This document shows, piece by piece, positions 36,125 to 44,029 of a stretch of 64,000 bases of DNA. The notes beneath the pieces are model-generated. The model saw only the letters and a program-made list of their open reading frames with translations. It was not told the origin of the DNA and made no database searches. The position numbers and the translations under genes were made by a program. How positions within the stretch are numbered: the stretch's first letter is position 1; every line of letters begins with the position of its first letter. This DNA comes from Phyllobacterium myrsinacearum (GTDB lineage: Bacteria > Pseudomonadota > Alphaproteobacteria > Rhizobiales > Rhizobiaceae). The stretch covers positions 1-64,000 of the forward strand of contig NZ_PVBT01000003.1 of the NCBI RefSeq assembly GCF_002980555.1. Reading direction: 5' to 3'.

Positions 36125-37653
36125 TCCGCCGCCTCCTGATTTTCAACACCGGCCATCAGAAGACCCAGTTCGCCTTCGCTCGCATCCGCGTCGCGCTCAC
36201 CGACGATCCGTCCGGCGAACATCACCAGAATGCGGTCGGACAGGGAGCGGATTTCATCCAGCTCAACCGAAACGAGGAGCACGGCCTTGCCGGCATCGCG
36301 CATCTCGATGATCCGCTTGTGGATGAATTCAATCGCGCCGACATCGACGCCGCGCGTTGGCTGACCGATGATCAGCACGCCCGGATCACGCTCGATTTCG
36401 CGGGCCAGAACGATCTTCTGCTGGTTGCCGCCGGAAAAATTCGCCGTCTTCAGCCGCGGATCGCTCGGGCGGATATCGTATTTCTCGATCTTCTTGCGCG
36501 CATCGGCCTTGATGGCGTCGATATCGAGGAATGGCCCGTTCAGATAGAGCGGATCGTCGTGGTAGCCGAGAATGGAATTCTCATATTCCTCGAAGGCCAG
36601 GACCAGCCCCATGTGATGCCGGTCTTCGGGCACGTGGGCAAGGCCGCGATCGCGCAATTCGCCCGGATCGGCCGCACCCGTGATATCGATGACCTGTCCG
36701 TCCAGGAGCACGCGGCCGGACACCGCCGTGCGAATGCCGGCGACCGTCTCGATCAGCTGCGACTGGCCATTGCCCGCCACCCCGGCAATGCCGACGATTT
36801 CGCCGGCACGGACGGTGAAGGATGCATTATCGACCATGACCACGCCGCGGCTGTCGCGCACCGTGAGATTTTCCACCGAGAGCTTGACCTCCCCCGGCTT
36901 GGCTTCGCCTTTCTGCACGCGCAGGAGCACACGGCGTCCGACCATCAGTTCAGCCAGTTCCTCGACCGTCGTCTCCGCTGTCTTGCGCGTTGCCACGACC
37001 GCGCCCTGGCGCATGACCGAAACATTGTCGGTGACAGCCATGATCTCGCGCAGTTTGTGGGTGATGAGGACGATGGTTTTGCCCTGCGCCTTGAGCTGCT
37101 CCAGAATACGGAACAGATGGTCGGCTTCGGCGGGTGTCAGAACGCCGGTGGGCTCGTCAAGCACGAGAATATCAGCGCCGCGATACAGGGCTTTGAGAAT
37201 TTCAACGCGCTGCTGCAGACCGACCGGCAGTTCCTCGATCAGTGCATCGGGATCGACATCCAGCTGGTATTCCTGTTCCAGCCGCTTCAGCTCGGCGCGG
37301 GCCTTGGCAATGCCGCGCTTCAGCAGCGGCGCGCCCTCGACGCCAAGCATGACATTTTCAAGCACGGTGAAATTTTCAACCAGCATGAAATGCTGATGCA
37401 CCATGCCGATGCCCAGCCCGATGGCGGCATTGGGATCGCTGATCCTGACCGGCGCGCCATTGATGCGGATTTCGCCATTATCGGCCTGATAAAACCCGTA
37501 GAGAATGGACATGAGCGTGGACTTGCCAGCGCCATTTTCCCCGATAATGCCGTGAATAGTGCCTTTTTCGACGCGCAAATGAATGTCACGGTTGGCGTGA
37601 ACTGCACCAAACCGCTTATCAATTCCAACAAGTTCAATCGCCGGTTCTGCCAT
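36121..37653 (-). CDS. Nucleoside-type ABC transporter ATP-binding protein (double ATPase)
   Basis: 510 residues with two fused nucleotide-binding domains, as in NupO/RbsA/XylG importers. The first has [11 protein letters not shown], the [15 protein letters not shown] signature and [10 protein letters not shown]. The second has a degenerate Walker A region ([11 protein letters not shown]) but an intact signature [15 protein letters not shown], the usual asymmetry of this class. It is the first gene of the nucleoside operon, with a LacI-like palindrome 71 bp upstream. Confidence 0.94.
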   Translation of the reverse strand: MAEPAIELVGIDKRFGAVHANRDIHLRVEKGTIHGIIGENGAGKSTLMSILYGFYQADNGEIRINGAPVRISDPNAAIGLGIGMVHQHFMLVENFTVLENVMLGVEGAPLLKRGIAKARAELKRLEQEYQLDVDPDALIEELPVGLQQRVEILKALYRGADILVLDEPTGVLTPAEADHLFRILEQLKAQGKTIVLITHKLREIMAVTDNVSVMRQGAVVATRKTAETTVEELAELMVGRRVLLRVQKGEAKPGEVKLSVENLTVRDSRGVVMVDNASFTVRAGEIVGIAGVAGNGQSQLIETVAGIRTAVSGRVLLDGQVIDITGAADPGELRDRGLAHVPEDRHHMGLVLAFEEYENSILGYHDDPLYLNGPFLDIDAIKADARKKIEKYDIRPSDPRLKTANFSGGNQQKIVLAREIERDPGVLIIGQPTRGVDVGAIEFIHKRIIEMRDAGKAVLLVSVELDEIRSLSDRILVMFAGRIVGERDADASEGELGLLMAGVENQEAAE

Positions 37654-37723
37654 GTCCCCATCCGCTGTTGATCAGCTTTTTATCGTTCCGAACTTTTGAC
37701 CCTAGAGCAAAGAAAAATCAAAT

Positions 37724-37735
37724 GGAACCGGTTCC
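37724..37735. promoter_or_regulatory. LacI-type palindrome between the nucleoside operon and Fe-ADH
   Basis: GGAACCGGTTCC is a perfect 12-bp palindrome with the CCGG centre common in LacI/GalR-family operators. A second small dyad, GTTC-C-GAAC, lies at 37685-37693. Both are in the spacer between the divergent starts at 37653 and 37851. No LacI-family gene is in the window. Confidence 0.5.
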
Positions 37736-37850
37736 GTTCGGTCCCCGATTGCTCTTTCACCGGATTTTTTACTTTTTAGTCAAGAATTGCATGTTTCCCG
37801 CTCCAGCGCAGGCCTCGACAAGCCCGCCCCTGCTCTGGCAATCTCCCGGC

Positions 37851-39035
37851 ATGACCGACATCATCGCTCCCTTTGCCTTTCACACCACCCCGCGCATCGT
37901 CTTTGCGGCGGGCGCCAGCGGCGATATCGCCGCGCACCTGCGCATAACCCCCAAGGACCGCCTGCTCATCGTCACGGATGCAACCATTCTGGCCCTCGGA
38001 CTGGCGCAACCGGCCATTGCGAGCCTGCAGGCCGCCGGAGCCGATATCACGGTGTTCGGCGAGGTGGAAGCCGATCCGTCGCTCGATACACTGCTCAATG
38101 CGGTGGAAGCAGCCCGGGAGAACAGTGTGAACCATGTTCTCGGCTTTGGCGGCGGCTCTTCGCTGGATGTGGCCAAGCTTGCCGCCTTGCTTGCAGGCTC
38201 GCATGAAAATCTCGACGATGCCTGGGGGGTGGGAAATGCCAGGGGGCCGCGCCTGAAATTGACGCTCGTTCCCACCACCGCGGGAACCGGCTCCGAGGTG
38301 ACCCCGGTCTCCATCATCACTGTCGGCAACAATGAAAAACGCGGCGTCTCGTCCCCGCTCATCCTGCCCGATGTGGCGCTGCTTGACCCGGATCTCACCC
38401 TCGGCCTTCCGCCGCACGTGACGGCGGCGACAGGCATCGACGCCATGGTGCATGCCATCGAGGCCTATGCCTCGAAGAACGCCAACAACAATCCGCTCTC
38501 CCGGGCGCTGGCTGTCGAGGCCTTGCGGCTGCTTGGGGCCAACATCGAAACGGCGGTTTTCCAGGGCCGGGACAAGGCGGCGCGTTCGGCCATGCTGCTC
38601 GGTTCCATGCTGGCCGGACAGGCCTTTGCCAACTCCCCCGTTGCCGCCGTCCATGCCCTTGCCTACCCCATCGGCGGAACCTTCCATGTGCCGCACGGCC
38701 TGTCCAATGCCTTGGTTTTGCCCCATGTGCTGCGGTACAACGCGGCCGATTCGATGAATGGAGCCGCAACACACTATGCTGCATTGGCGCCCCATGCATT
38801 CGCCGGTATCGATGTGTCGGGAGGCGTAGAGCTTGTCTGCGGCAGGTTTATCGACCGCCTGGCCGGCCTCTCGGCCAAGCTGGGGCTGCAGACGCGGCTG
38901 CGCGATGTCGGCATTGGCGAGGGCGACCTGCCTGTGATGGCAGCCGATGCCATGAAACAGGGGCGGCTTCTCGTCAACAACCCGCGGGATGTGACCGAGG
39001 CCGATGCCCTGGCGATCTACAGAACGGCCTGGTAA
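37851..39035 (+). CDS. Iron-containing (group III) alcohol dehydrogenase
   Basis: 394 residues of the Fe-ADH family, NAD(P)-dependent alcohol or maleylacetate-type reductases. The dinucleotide loop GFGGGSSLDVAK, TTAGTGSEVTPVSI and the metal ligands in TGIDAMVHAIEAY and HALAYPIGGTFHVPHG are present. The ATG at 37851 begins just before the domain (MTDIIAPFAFHTTPRIVFA), though it has no clear ribosome binding site; an ATG at 37791 would add 20 residues. It is followed by slyX 11 bp downstream. Substrate unknown. Confidence 0.88.
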   Translation: MTDIIAPFAFHTTPRIVFAAGASGDIAAHLRITPKDRLLIVTDATILALGLAQPAIASLQAAGADITVFGEVEADPSLDTLLNAVEAARENSVNHVLGFGGGSSLDVAKLAALLAGSHENLDDAWGVGNARGPRLKLTLVPTTAGTGSEVTPVSIITVGNNEKRGVSSPLILPDVALLDPDLTLGLPPHVTAATGIDAMVHAIEAYASKNANNNPLSRALAVEALRLLGANIETAVFQGRDKAARSAMLLGSMLAGQAFANSPVAAVHALAYPIGGTFHVPHGLSNALVLPHVLRYNAADSMNGAATHYAALAPHAFAGIDVSGGVELVCGRFIDRLAGLSAKLGLQTRLRDVGIGEGDLPVMAADAMKQGRLLVNNPRDVTEADALAIYRTAW

Positions 39036-39046
39036 CGGAGAGAGAA

Positions 39047-39256
39047 ATGACCGCTGATACGGACCGTGTCACCAGCCTTGAAATCCTGGTGACGGAACAG
39101 GAAAAAACCATTGAAGAGCTTTCCGCCCAGATCGCCGAACAATGGACGGTGATTGAAGCCATGCGCCGCAAGCTTGATGCCTTGACCGACCGTTTCCTTG
39201 TTCTGGAAGAACAAACAACACCGGACATTCCGGTGACCAAACCGCCCCACTGGTAA
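39047..39256 (+). CDS. slyX: SlyX-family small coiled-coil protein
   Basis: 69 residues, nearly all one heptad-patterned coiled coil (SLEILVTEQEKTIEELSAQIAEQ), ending in the SlyX-typical P-(x)-PPHW. The function is unknown in all bacteria; the gene was named for a position next to slyD in E. coli. GGAGAG lies upstream. It is between the iron ADH and a GNAT gene, with 4 bp before the next ATG. Confidence 0.92.
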   Translation: MTADTDRVTSLEILVTEQEKTIEELSAQIAEQWTVIEAMRRKLDALTDRFLVLEEQTTPDIPVTKPPHW

Positions 39257-39260
39257 GCTG

Positions 39261-39716
39261 ATGATTACTGTCGAACCCCTGGAGAATCGCCCAGAACTGG
39301 TCCCGGTCTGCGCCCGCTGGAATTTTCACGAATGGGGACAGGAAGCCGGACGGACAATGCAGGAGACCGTGGACGCGTTCATGGCGTTCCTTGCCCCGGA
39401 CAGCCGGCAAAAAGCATTCGTCGCCCTGCATGCCGGTATTCCGTCCGGCCTCGTGCTGCTGATCGACAATGATCTTGAGAGCCATGCGCATCTGGCACCC
39501 TGGCTCGCCAGCCTGTATGTCGCTCCGCCTTTCCGCAGCAAAGGCATCGGCAAGCAGTTGATTGCGGCAGCGGAAAATGCCGCCCGCAACCAGGGCCATC
39601 CGGAGCTTTATCTCTACACGGACAAGCCGGACTATTATCGTGCCGCAGGCTGGGAACACCACGAGGCGCTGGCCGGCGAGAACGCGGGAATGGCGATCCT
39701 CAATCGCGTCCTCTGA
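39261..39716 (+). CDS. GNAT N-acetyltransferase
   Basis: 151 residues with the GNAT core: LASLYVAPPFRSKGIGKQLIAAAENAAR holds the acetyl-CoA pyrophosphate loop (R-x-x-G-(I/V)-G), and LYLYTDKPDYYRAAGWEHHE is the usual late strand and F/Y-Y-x-x-x-GW motif. It starts 4 bp after slyX and ends exactly where the LysE exporter gene ends on the other strand. Substrate unknown. Confidence 0.88.
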   Translation: MITVEPLENRPELVPVCARWNFHEWGQEAGRTMQETVDAFMAFLAPDSRQKAFVALHAGIPSGLVLLIDNDLESHAHLAPWLASLYVAPPFRSKGIGKQLIAAAENAARNQGHPELYLYTDKPDYYRAAGWEHHEALAGENAGMAILNRVL

Positions 39717-40352
39717 TCAAATCCTGTGCGTCTTGAACGCCTCGACGATCAGCTTCATGCCCAGCGCCCCCATGACGGCCCCGGCGCCGCGGTCGATCCA
39801 TGCCTTGAACCCGGCATAGGTCGCGCGGGCGCGCGCCGTCGAGAACATGGTGGCGACGAATGTGTACCAGCCCGTTTCAATGATGAAGACCATGGGCGGC
39901 AGCGCCAGCAGCAGCCAGAGCGGGGCATTGGCGGGCAGCAGCGCGGCAAAAAGACTGGCATAGACGATGGCCGTCTTGGGATTGCTCAGCTGGGTCATCA
40001 GTGCAAAGGAAAACGACCGGGCCAGCGACATGTGCCCGCCGGTTCCCGGCAGGGCCAGGGGTTCGGCCGCACTGTTCCAGATGCGGATGGCGACGTAGAC
40101 CAGATAGGCGCCGCCGGCGACTTTCAGGATCAGGTAAAGCCACTCGACCTGCATCAGCAGGGCCGTCAGCCCCAGAACCGCAAGGCAGCTGAAGATCGTC
40201 CCGCCGATGCCCATGCCAAGGGCGGCCGCAAGCCCGTGCAGGCGCGGCGAGGTGATGGCAATGCGGGAAACCAGGACGAAGCTCGGACCGGGGCTCATCG
40301 CGCCCAGCAGCAGAACCCCTAGAATAGAGAAGAAAACGGCGATCGCAGACAT
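39717..40352 (-). CDS. LysE/RhtB-family exporter, second copy
   Basis: 211 residues, about six membrane helices, with the diagnostic GAMSPGPSFVLVSRIA near the N-terminus and QLSNPKTAIVYASLFAAL in the middle. It is probably an amino-acid or homoserine-lactone-type metabolite exporter. The ATG at 40352 has GGAG eight bases upstream; the frame is open 16 residues further. Its stop abuts that of the GNAT gene with no gap. It is only distantly similar to the paralogue at 12713-13333. Confidence 0.92.
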   Translation of the reverse strand: MSAIAVFFSILGVLLLGAMSPGPSFVLVSRIAITSPRLHGLAAALGMGIGGTIFSCLAVLGLTALLMQVEWLYLILKVAGGAYLVYVAIRIWNSAAEPLALPGTGGHMSLARSFSFALMTQLSNPKTAIVYASLFAALLPANAPLWLLLALPPMVFIIETGWYTFVATMFSTARARATYAGFKAWIDRGAGAVMGALGMKLIVEAFKTHRI

Positions 40353-40432
40353 GGGAAAATCTCCAGCGCGCGTCAGTGACGCGGAGTGGCATATTCTCAT
40401 GTTTCATGGATAAAACAAGCAGCCCCGGCACC

Positions 40433-40466
40433 CAAGACAAAGCCGCCGGTCTTGCAACCGGCGGCT
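40433..40466 (-). terminator. Rho-independent terminator of the BMP-family gene
   Basis: AGCCGCCGGT and ACCGGCGGCT form a 10-bp perfect stem (40441-40466) with a six-base loop, 18 bp past the stop at 40485. On the minus strand it continues TTGTCTTGG, a weak T-run. Confidence 0.8.
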
Positions 40467-40484
40467 CGTCAGACCGGAGAAAAA

Positions 40485-41483
40485 TCAGCCCTTGTAGGGG
40501 CAGGCATTGTCCGTGTTGTAGTTGTGAACCTTGACCTTGCCCGAAATGATATCGGCCTTTGCCGCCTCGACAGCCTTCTTGACATCGTCGGTCAGCAACT
40601 TGGCGTTGTTTTCGTCGGCGGCATAGTCGACGCCGCCTTCCTTGACGCCGAGAACATTGACGCCGGCGGTGAACTTGCCGTCCGCGCCGTCCTTGAACGC
40701 GTTGTAGGTGGCCACATCGACGCGCTTCATCATCGAGGTCAGAACCTTGCCCGGATGCAGGCCGTTCTGGTTGGAATCGACGCCGATACCGAGCTTGTTC
40801 GCATCGGCAGCCGCCTGCAGCACACCGATACCGGTGCCGCCAGCCGCCGCGAAGATCACATCAGACCCCTGGTCCATCTGCGATTTGGCGATTTCACCAC
40901 CCTTTGCAGGGTCGTTCCAGGCGGCAGGCGTGTCGCCTGTCATGTTCTGGATGACCTTGGCAGCCGGATTTGTCGCCTTCACACCGCCGACATAGCCGCA
41001 GGCGAAGTTGCGGATCAGGGGAACATCCATGCCGCCGACAAAGCTCACCGTGCCGCTCTTGGAGGCCTTGGCGGCGATAACGCCAACGAGATAGGAACCT
41101 TCATTGTCGTTGAAGACAACCGACCGCACGTTTGGCTTGTCGACCACCGCATCGATGATGACGAATTTCGTATCCGGAAACTCCGTCGAGACCTTTTCAA
41201 TGGCCGCAGCGGCGGAGAAACCGGCGATCACGATCGGCGAGTTGCCATCGGTGGCAAACTTGCGCAGAGCCTGTTCGCGCTGGGCTTCATTCTGGATTTC
41301 GAACTCGCGGAATTTTACACCGGATTCCTTGGTGTATTTTTCTGCGCCATGAAACGCCGCCTCGTTGAAGGATTTGTCGAATTTGCCGCCGAGATCGAAA
41401 ATCAAGGCAGGTTTATTGTCCGCGGCATAGGCCGAAACGGACATGGCTGTAGCAGCCAGCAGACCAAGAACAATACGCTTCAT
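40485..41483 (-). CDS. BMP-family substrate-binding protein (nucleoside importer)
   Basis: 332 residues with a signal peptide (MKRIVLGLLAATAMSVSAYA) and the BMP (basic membrane protein/Med) fold: LIFDLGGKFDKSFNEAA, GSYLVGVIAA and VSFVGGMDVPLIRNFACGYVGG. BMP proteins deliver nucleosides to NupOPQ-type importers, so this is the likely partner of the ABC genes at 33457-37653, although 3 kb of unrelated genes separate them. It is typically periplasmic in Gram-negatives. It ends at a strong terminator, and its long 5' region holds a 25-bp dyad and a tandem repeat. Confidence 0.94.
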   Translation of the reverse strand: MKRIVLGLLAATAMSVSAYAADNKPALIFDLGGKFDKSFNEAAFHGAEKYTKESGVKFREFEIQNEAQREQALRKFATDGNSPIVIAGFSAAAAIEKVSTEFPDTKFVIIDAVVDKPNVRSVVFNDNEGSYLVGVIAAKASKSGTVSFVGGMDVPLIRNFACGYVGGVKATNPAAKVIQNMTGDTPAAWNDPAKGGEIAKSQMDQGSDVIFAAAGGTGIGVLQAAADANKLGIGVDSNQNGLHPGKVLTSMMKRVDVATYNAFKDGADGKFTAGVNVLGVKEGGVDYAADENNAKLLTDDVKKAVEAAKADIISGKVKVHNYNTDNACPYKG

Positions 41484-41528
41484 TTGATACCAACCCTCTG
41501 GATTTTGTTGAGCAGGACCGGCATTCTG

Positions 41529-41548
41529 CCGGTTCCGGCCGGTTCCGG
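41529..41548. promoter_or_regulatory. Tandem CCGGTTCCGG repeats upstream of the BMP gene
   Basis: Two perfect head-to-tail copies of CCGGTTCCGG lie 46-65 bp before the ATG at 41483. The 8-mer CCGGTTCC is shared with the palindrome at 37724-37735 in front of the nucleoside operon, suggesting a common regulator (inference). Confidence 0.4.
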
Positions 41549-41605
41549 ACTGTGTTGCGGCCCATCCCGTCACAGCCGCCCCGAAAGCAATCTTGCACGG
41601 CTCAC

Positions 41606-41630
41606 GGCAAAATTCACGCGGAATTTTGCC
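41606..41630. promoter_or_regulatory. 25-bp perfect dyad upstream of the BMP gene
   Basis: GGCAAAATTC and GAATTTTGCC are perfect 10-base arms around ACGCG, 123 bp before the BMP start. There is no T-run on either strand, so an operator is more likely than a terminator. Confidence 0.5.
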
Positions 41631-41720
41631 TCCCGGTCAAATATCGCAAAATAACCTATTTCTATCAGTATCTTATGCAGGCTTCGCCTATGGAACGGCG
41701 CATTTCCGCAGGACCAGGCC

Positions 41721-42062
41721 TCACCGCGCGGCAAAACGCCCGGCGCGATTCTGGCGCCGGTAGCCGAGCGTGTAGAGAAGCAGGGCCAGGACGGCGAAAA
41801 CGATAAAGGTGGGCGTTGCAAGAACCCACAGCGTCAGCGGGTCCCACAGGGCGGCATAGAGATGGGCCTTGAAATAGGTCTCGACGGCGCCAAGGGACGG
41901 GGCGGAGAGGGATTGCCAGCTTTCCTGCAAGGGAGTGGTGACCAGATGTGAGGCACCCACGGACCGCGCCGCATCAAGAACCGCAGCGATGATTGCCATG
42001 GCAAGCGCAATATAGGCGAAAAGCCTCAATACAGGTCGGATCACGTCTCTCTCCAAAGTCAT
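41721..42062 (-). CDS. Small two-helix membrane protein of unknown function
   Basis: About 113 residues with two hydrophobic segments: one near the start (LRLFAYIALAMAIIAAVLDAAR) and one near the end (TLWVLATPTFIVFAVLALLLYTLGY), joined by a loop with SVGASHLVTTPLQESWQSL. The tail is basic. I recognise no named family, although the gene looks real by composition and topology. The start at 42062 (MTLERDVI) is chosen over the longer open frame, which runs into AT-rich intergenic DNA. It shares no operon with the BMP gene, which has its own long leader. Confidence 0.65.
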   Translation of the reverse strand: MTLERDVIRPVLRLFAYIALAMAIIAAVLDAARSVGASHLVTTPLQESWQSLSAPSLGAVETYFKAHLYAALWDPLTLWVLATPTFIVFAVLALLLYTLGYRRQNRAGRFAAR

Positions 42063-42415
42063 CGGCCGGGGCCATCCGGCGCCGGGAAAACGGTATTCTA
42101 GCGTGGAACGCTTACCGGTTGAATGCAAACTTGCCGGCATTTTGAGCCCGAACGATGAAGTTTCCCTGAAAATTCCCAGCAATTTCAGTGACAAGGGAAT
42201 GAAATTATGCCAAAGCGCATTTATGTTGAAATAGGTGTTGAACAAGAGCCTGTTCTGACTATAGTGCGCGCCGCACGGGGTCGTTGTTGGCTAACCATCT
42301 TCAAGTGACTCGCGCAAACTCCAAAGACTGAGTGACCGATGGTTGACGGTGCTCCTGAGCCGGGTTTTCCGGCTGAGAATGACCAACCCGACCGGCCCCA
42401 TGCCGGACGAATTGC
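42063..42415. other. 353-bp gene-free stretch before tRNA-Ser
   Basis: No ORF with gene-like features was found. It holds the tRNA promoter at 42238-42265, an inverted repeat GAACA-N6-TGTTC (42240-42255) overlapping that promoter, and a 6-bp hairpin AGCCGG-GTTTT-CCGGCT (42358-42374). About 144 nt of transcribed leader would precede the tRNA. Confidence 0.6.
42238..42265 (+). promoter_or_regulatory. Sigma-70-type promoter for tRNA-Ser
   Basis: TTGAAC (42238-42243), a 16-bp spacer and TATAGT (42260-42265) form a good housekeeping promoter on the tRNA strand. The -35 overlaps the inverted repeat GAACA-N6-TGTTC. Confidence 0.6.
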
Positions 42416-42506
42416 GGAGAGGTGGCCGAGTGGTTGAAGGCGCACGCCTGGAAAGTGTGTTTACGTCAAAAGCGTAACGCGGGTTCGAATCCCGCTCTCT
42501 CCGCCA
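42416..42506 (+). tRNA. tRNA-Ser, anticodon GGA
   Basis: The acceptor stem GGAGAGG pairs with TCTCTCC (one G-T), the discriminator is G and CCA is encoded at 42504-42506. The D arm GCCGAGTGGTTGAAGGC is typical of serine tRNAs. The anticodon loop CTGGAAA gives GGA at 42450-42452 (reads UCC and UCU). A long class II variable arm and GGGTTCGAATCCC T arm follow. Confidence 0.97.
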
Positions 42507-42531
42507 GTTCCCTTCCTTTCACACCGGCCCA

Positions 42532-43299
42532 TCAGACATAACCGAGGGATGCCAGCAGCTGCCTTGCCGCCGGCGGGACATCGTCATCGGAAAACAGAGC
42601 GGTGTAAGCCCCCATATGCGCAAACCGGTTTTCCCCGACATAGTCGTCCTTCGACACACCGTCAGCACCGAGAACAACATGCCGCGCATGATCGGCACTC
42701 GCCAGCCGTATGCCGCAATACCGCGCGATATAGGCGCCGACTTCCGCGGGGTAGTGAAGCAAATCCTCCTGCTTTACGGCGATGTGATCGACCTCATTTT
42801 CCCAGGACCGCCACGCCTCGATGGCGCTGATCCACTGTTCGAAGCCATGGTTGACGTCATCGGCCATGCTCTTGCGCAGCATGCTCGCCACGACATCGCG
42901 GCCGTCCCTGTAGATATAGATCACCTTGGCATTGGGGAAATGCTCTTTGATTTCCCGCATGTGAAACACGTAATCGGGCCATTTGTCGCCCCATTTCCAG
43001 CGCGGCTTGCTGCCATAAACCGCGTGAAGCGCGGCGGGAAAGCCGCGCTCAGCCTCATCGCCCGAAAGCTTCATTCGATAATTCCAGTGCTGAAGCCATT
43101 CCGTGTTTTCAACTTCCAGATGCTTGTTATACAGCCAATCGGAAAGTGAAAATTCATGCTGCCATGCGCTCCAGGCGAATAGAGCCCATTCATTGGAAAT
43201 AGTAATACCGTTCTCGTTCAATATTCGAACAAGCGCTGTAGTACCACTTCTCTTGCACCCACAGATTATCACTGGACTAAATTTTGAATCGTCCCCCAT
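42532..43299 (-). CDS. Sulfotransferase-family protein
   Basis: About 255 residues with the two PAPS-binding motifs of sulfotransferases: CKRSGTTALVRIL (5'-phosphosulfate loop, residues 15-27) and IYRDGRDVVASML (3'-phosphate motif, 129-141). It would transfer sulfate from PAPS to a carbohydrate, lipid or other acceptor; rhizobial relatives act on surface glycans or signals. The ATG at 43299 has AGGGG upstream; the open frame continues 37 residues. The 5' part of the gene is AT-richer than its surroundings, and it converges on tRNA-Ser, a common site for acquired DNA. No PAPS-synthesis genes are in the window. Confidence 0.85.
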   Translation of the reverse strand: MGDDSKFSPVIICGCKRSGTTALVRILNENGITISNEWALFAWSAWQHEFSLSDWLYNKHLEVENTEWLQHWNYRMKLSGDEAERGFPAALHAVYGSKPRWKWGDKWPDYVFHMREIKEHFPNAKVIYIYRDGRDVVASMLRKSMADDVNHGFEQWISAIEAWRSWENEVDHIAVKQEDLLHYPAEVGAYIARYCGIRLASADHARHVVLGADGVSKDDYVGENRFAHMGAYTALFSDDDVPPAARQLLASLGYV

Positions 43300-43513
43300 A
43301 TACCCCTGCTTCACCACCCCAATATCATTTATAGTCTTGTATATTACTATTTCCGTCAAGAGACGGCATGCGGTGCATCGCAGGAAATACGCGATATGGC
43401 CTGTTATCACTTACTTTTGAACAGTATATCCATGGAGAATTCCAACCGGAGGATGCCGCAAACGCCGTGATTGGGTGCATGATTGTGCATTGATCTGCAC
43501 TGTGGAAAGGTGC

Positions 43514-44029
43514 GTGCGGGAGAACAGACGGCCGTGCGATTCGACACGGGGCGGCATTGCGGGGAGGCGTGCATTGCTTGGTTTGCCAGCACTGATCGGC
43601 ATGATCGTTGTCGGTATTTCAGTCGGCGTTCTCGCCGTGCACCTGGCTGGCGGCAGTGAGCGGCCGCAGCTTGCCGATGACGGCGAGACCCGATCAATCT
43701 TCCTTGTCGATTTCCCCGAGAGCCGCATCGGGCCGATTGTCTATACGCACGACCGGCGGACGGCCTTTTTCGAACTCGCCATGCACCGGACCGGCATCGT
43801 GCACGGTATCGGCAACAAGTTCCTGACCCGCTGTATTTCCGCATCCGATGTTGCAAGCGCAGAGCCGGCCGGCGATCGCGCGCTCAAAGTGCGGTGGCAT
43901 GACATCACCTGGCCGCGCCAGACATTTTCATTTGCCAGCGAAACGGACCGGAGTATCGTTCGGGCCTGGCTTCAGGCTTCTGCGAATTCTGCCGAAGGGA
44001 TCACCCATGAACGCGCCCATGTTCTTTGA
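43514..44029 (+). CDS. Membrane-anchored protein of unknown function
   Basis: About 171 residues. A basic N-terminus is followed by one long hydrophobic segment (LLGLPALIGMIVVGISVGVLAVHLAG) and a domain of about 110 residues that should lie in the periplasm (IFLVDFPESRIGPIVYTHDRRTAFFELAMHR begins it). No family is recognised. The start is uncertain: GTG at 43514 has GGAAAGG close upstream, GTG at 43475 is also open. It overlaps the hydroxylase gene by 23 bp, so the two are likely coupled. Confidence 0.5.
   Translation: MRENRRPCDSTRGGIAGRRALLGLPALIGMIVVGISVGVLAVHLAGGSERPQLADDGETRSIFLVDFPESRIGPIVYTHDRRTAFFELAMHRTGIVHGIGNKFLTRCISASDVASAEPAGDRALKVRWHDITWPRQTFSFASETDRSIVRAWLQASANSAEGITHERAHVL

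Noticed and set aside
42416-44029. A genomic island with attachment sites at tRNA-Ser
   Set aside because: No integrase and no second copy of the tRNA 3' end were seen; only the weak compositional signal remains, reported as a finding with low interest.
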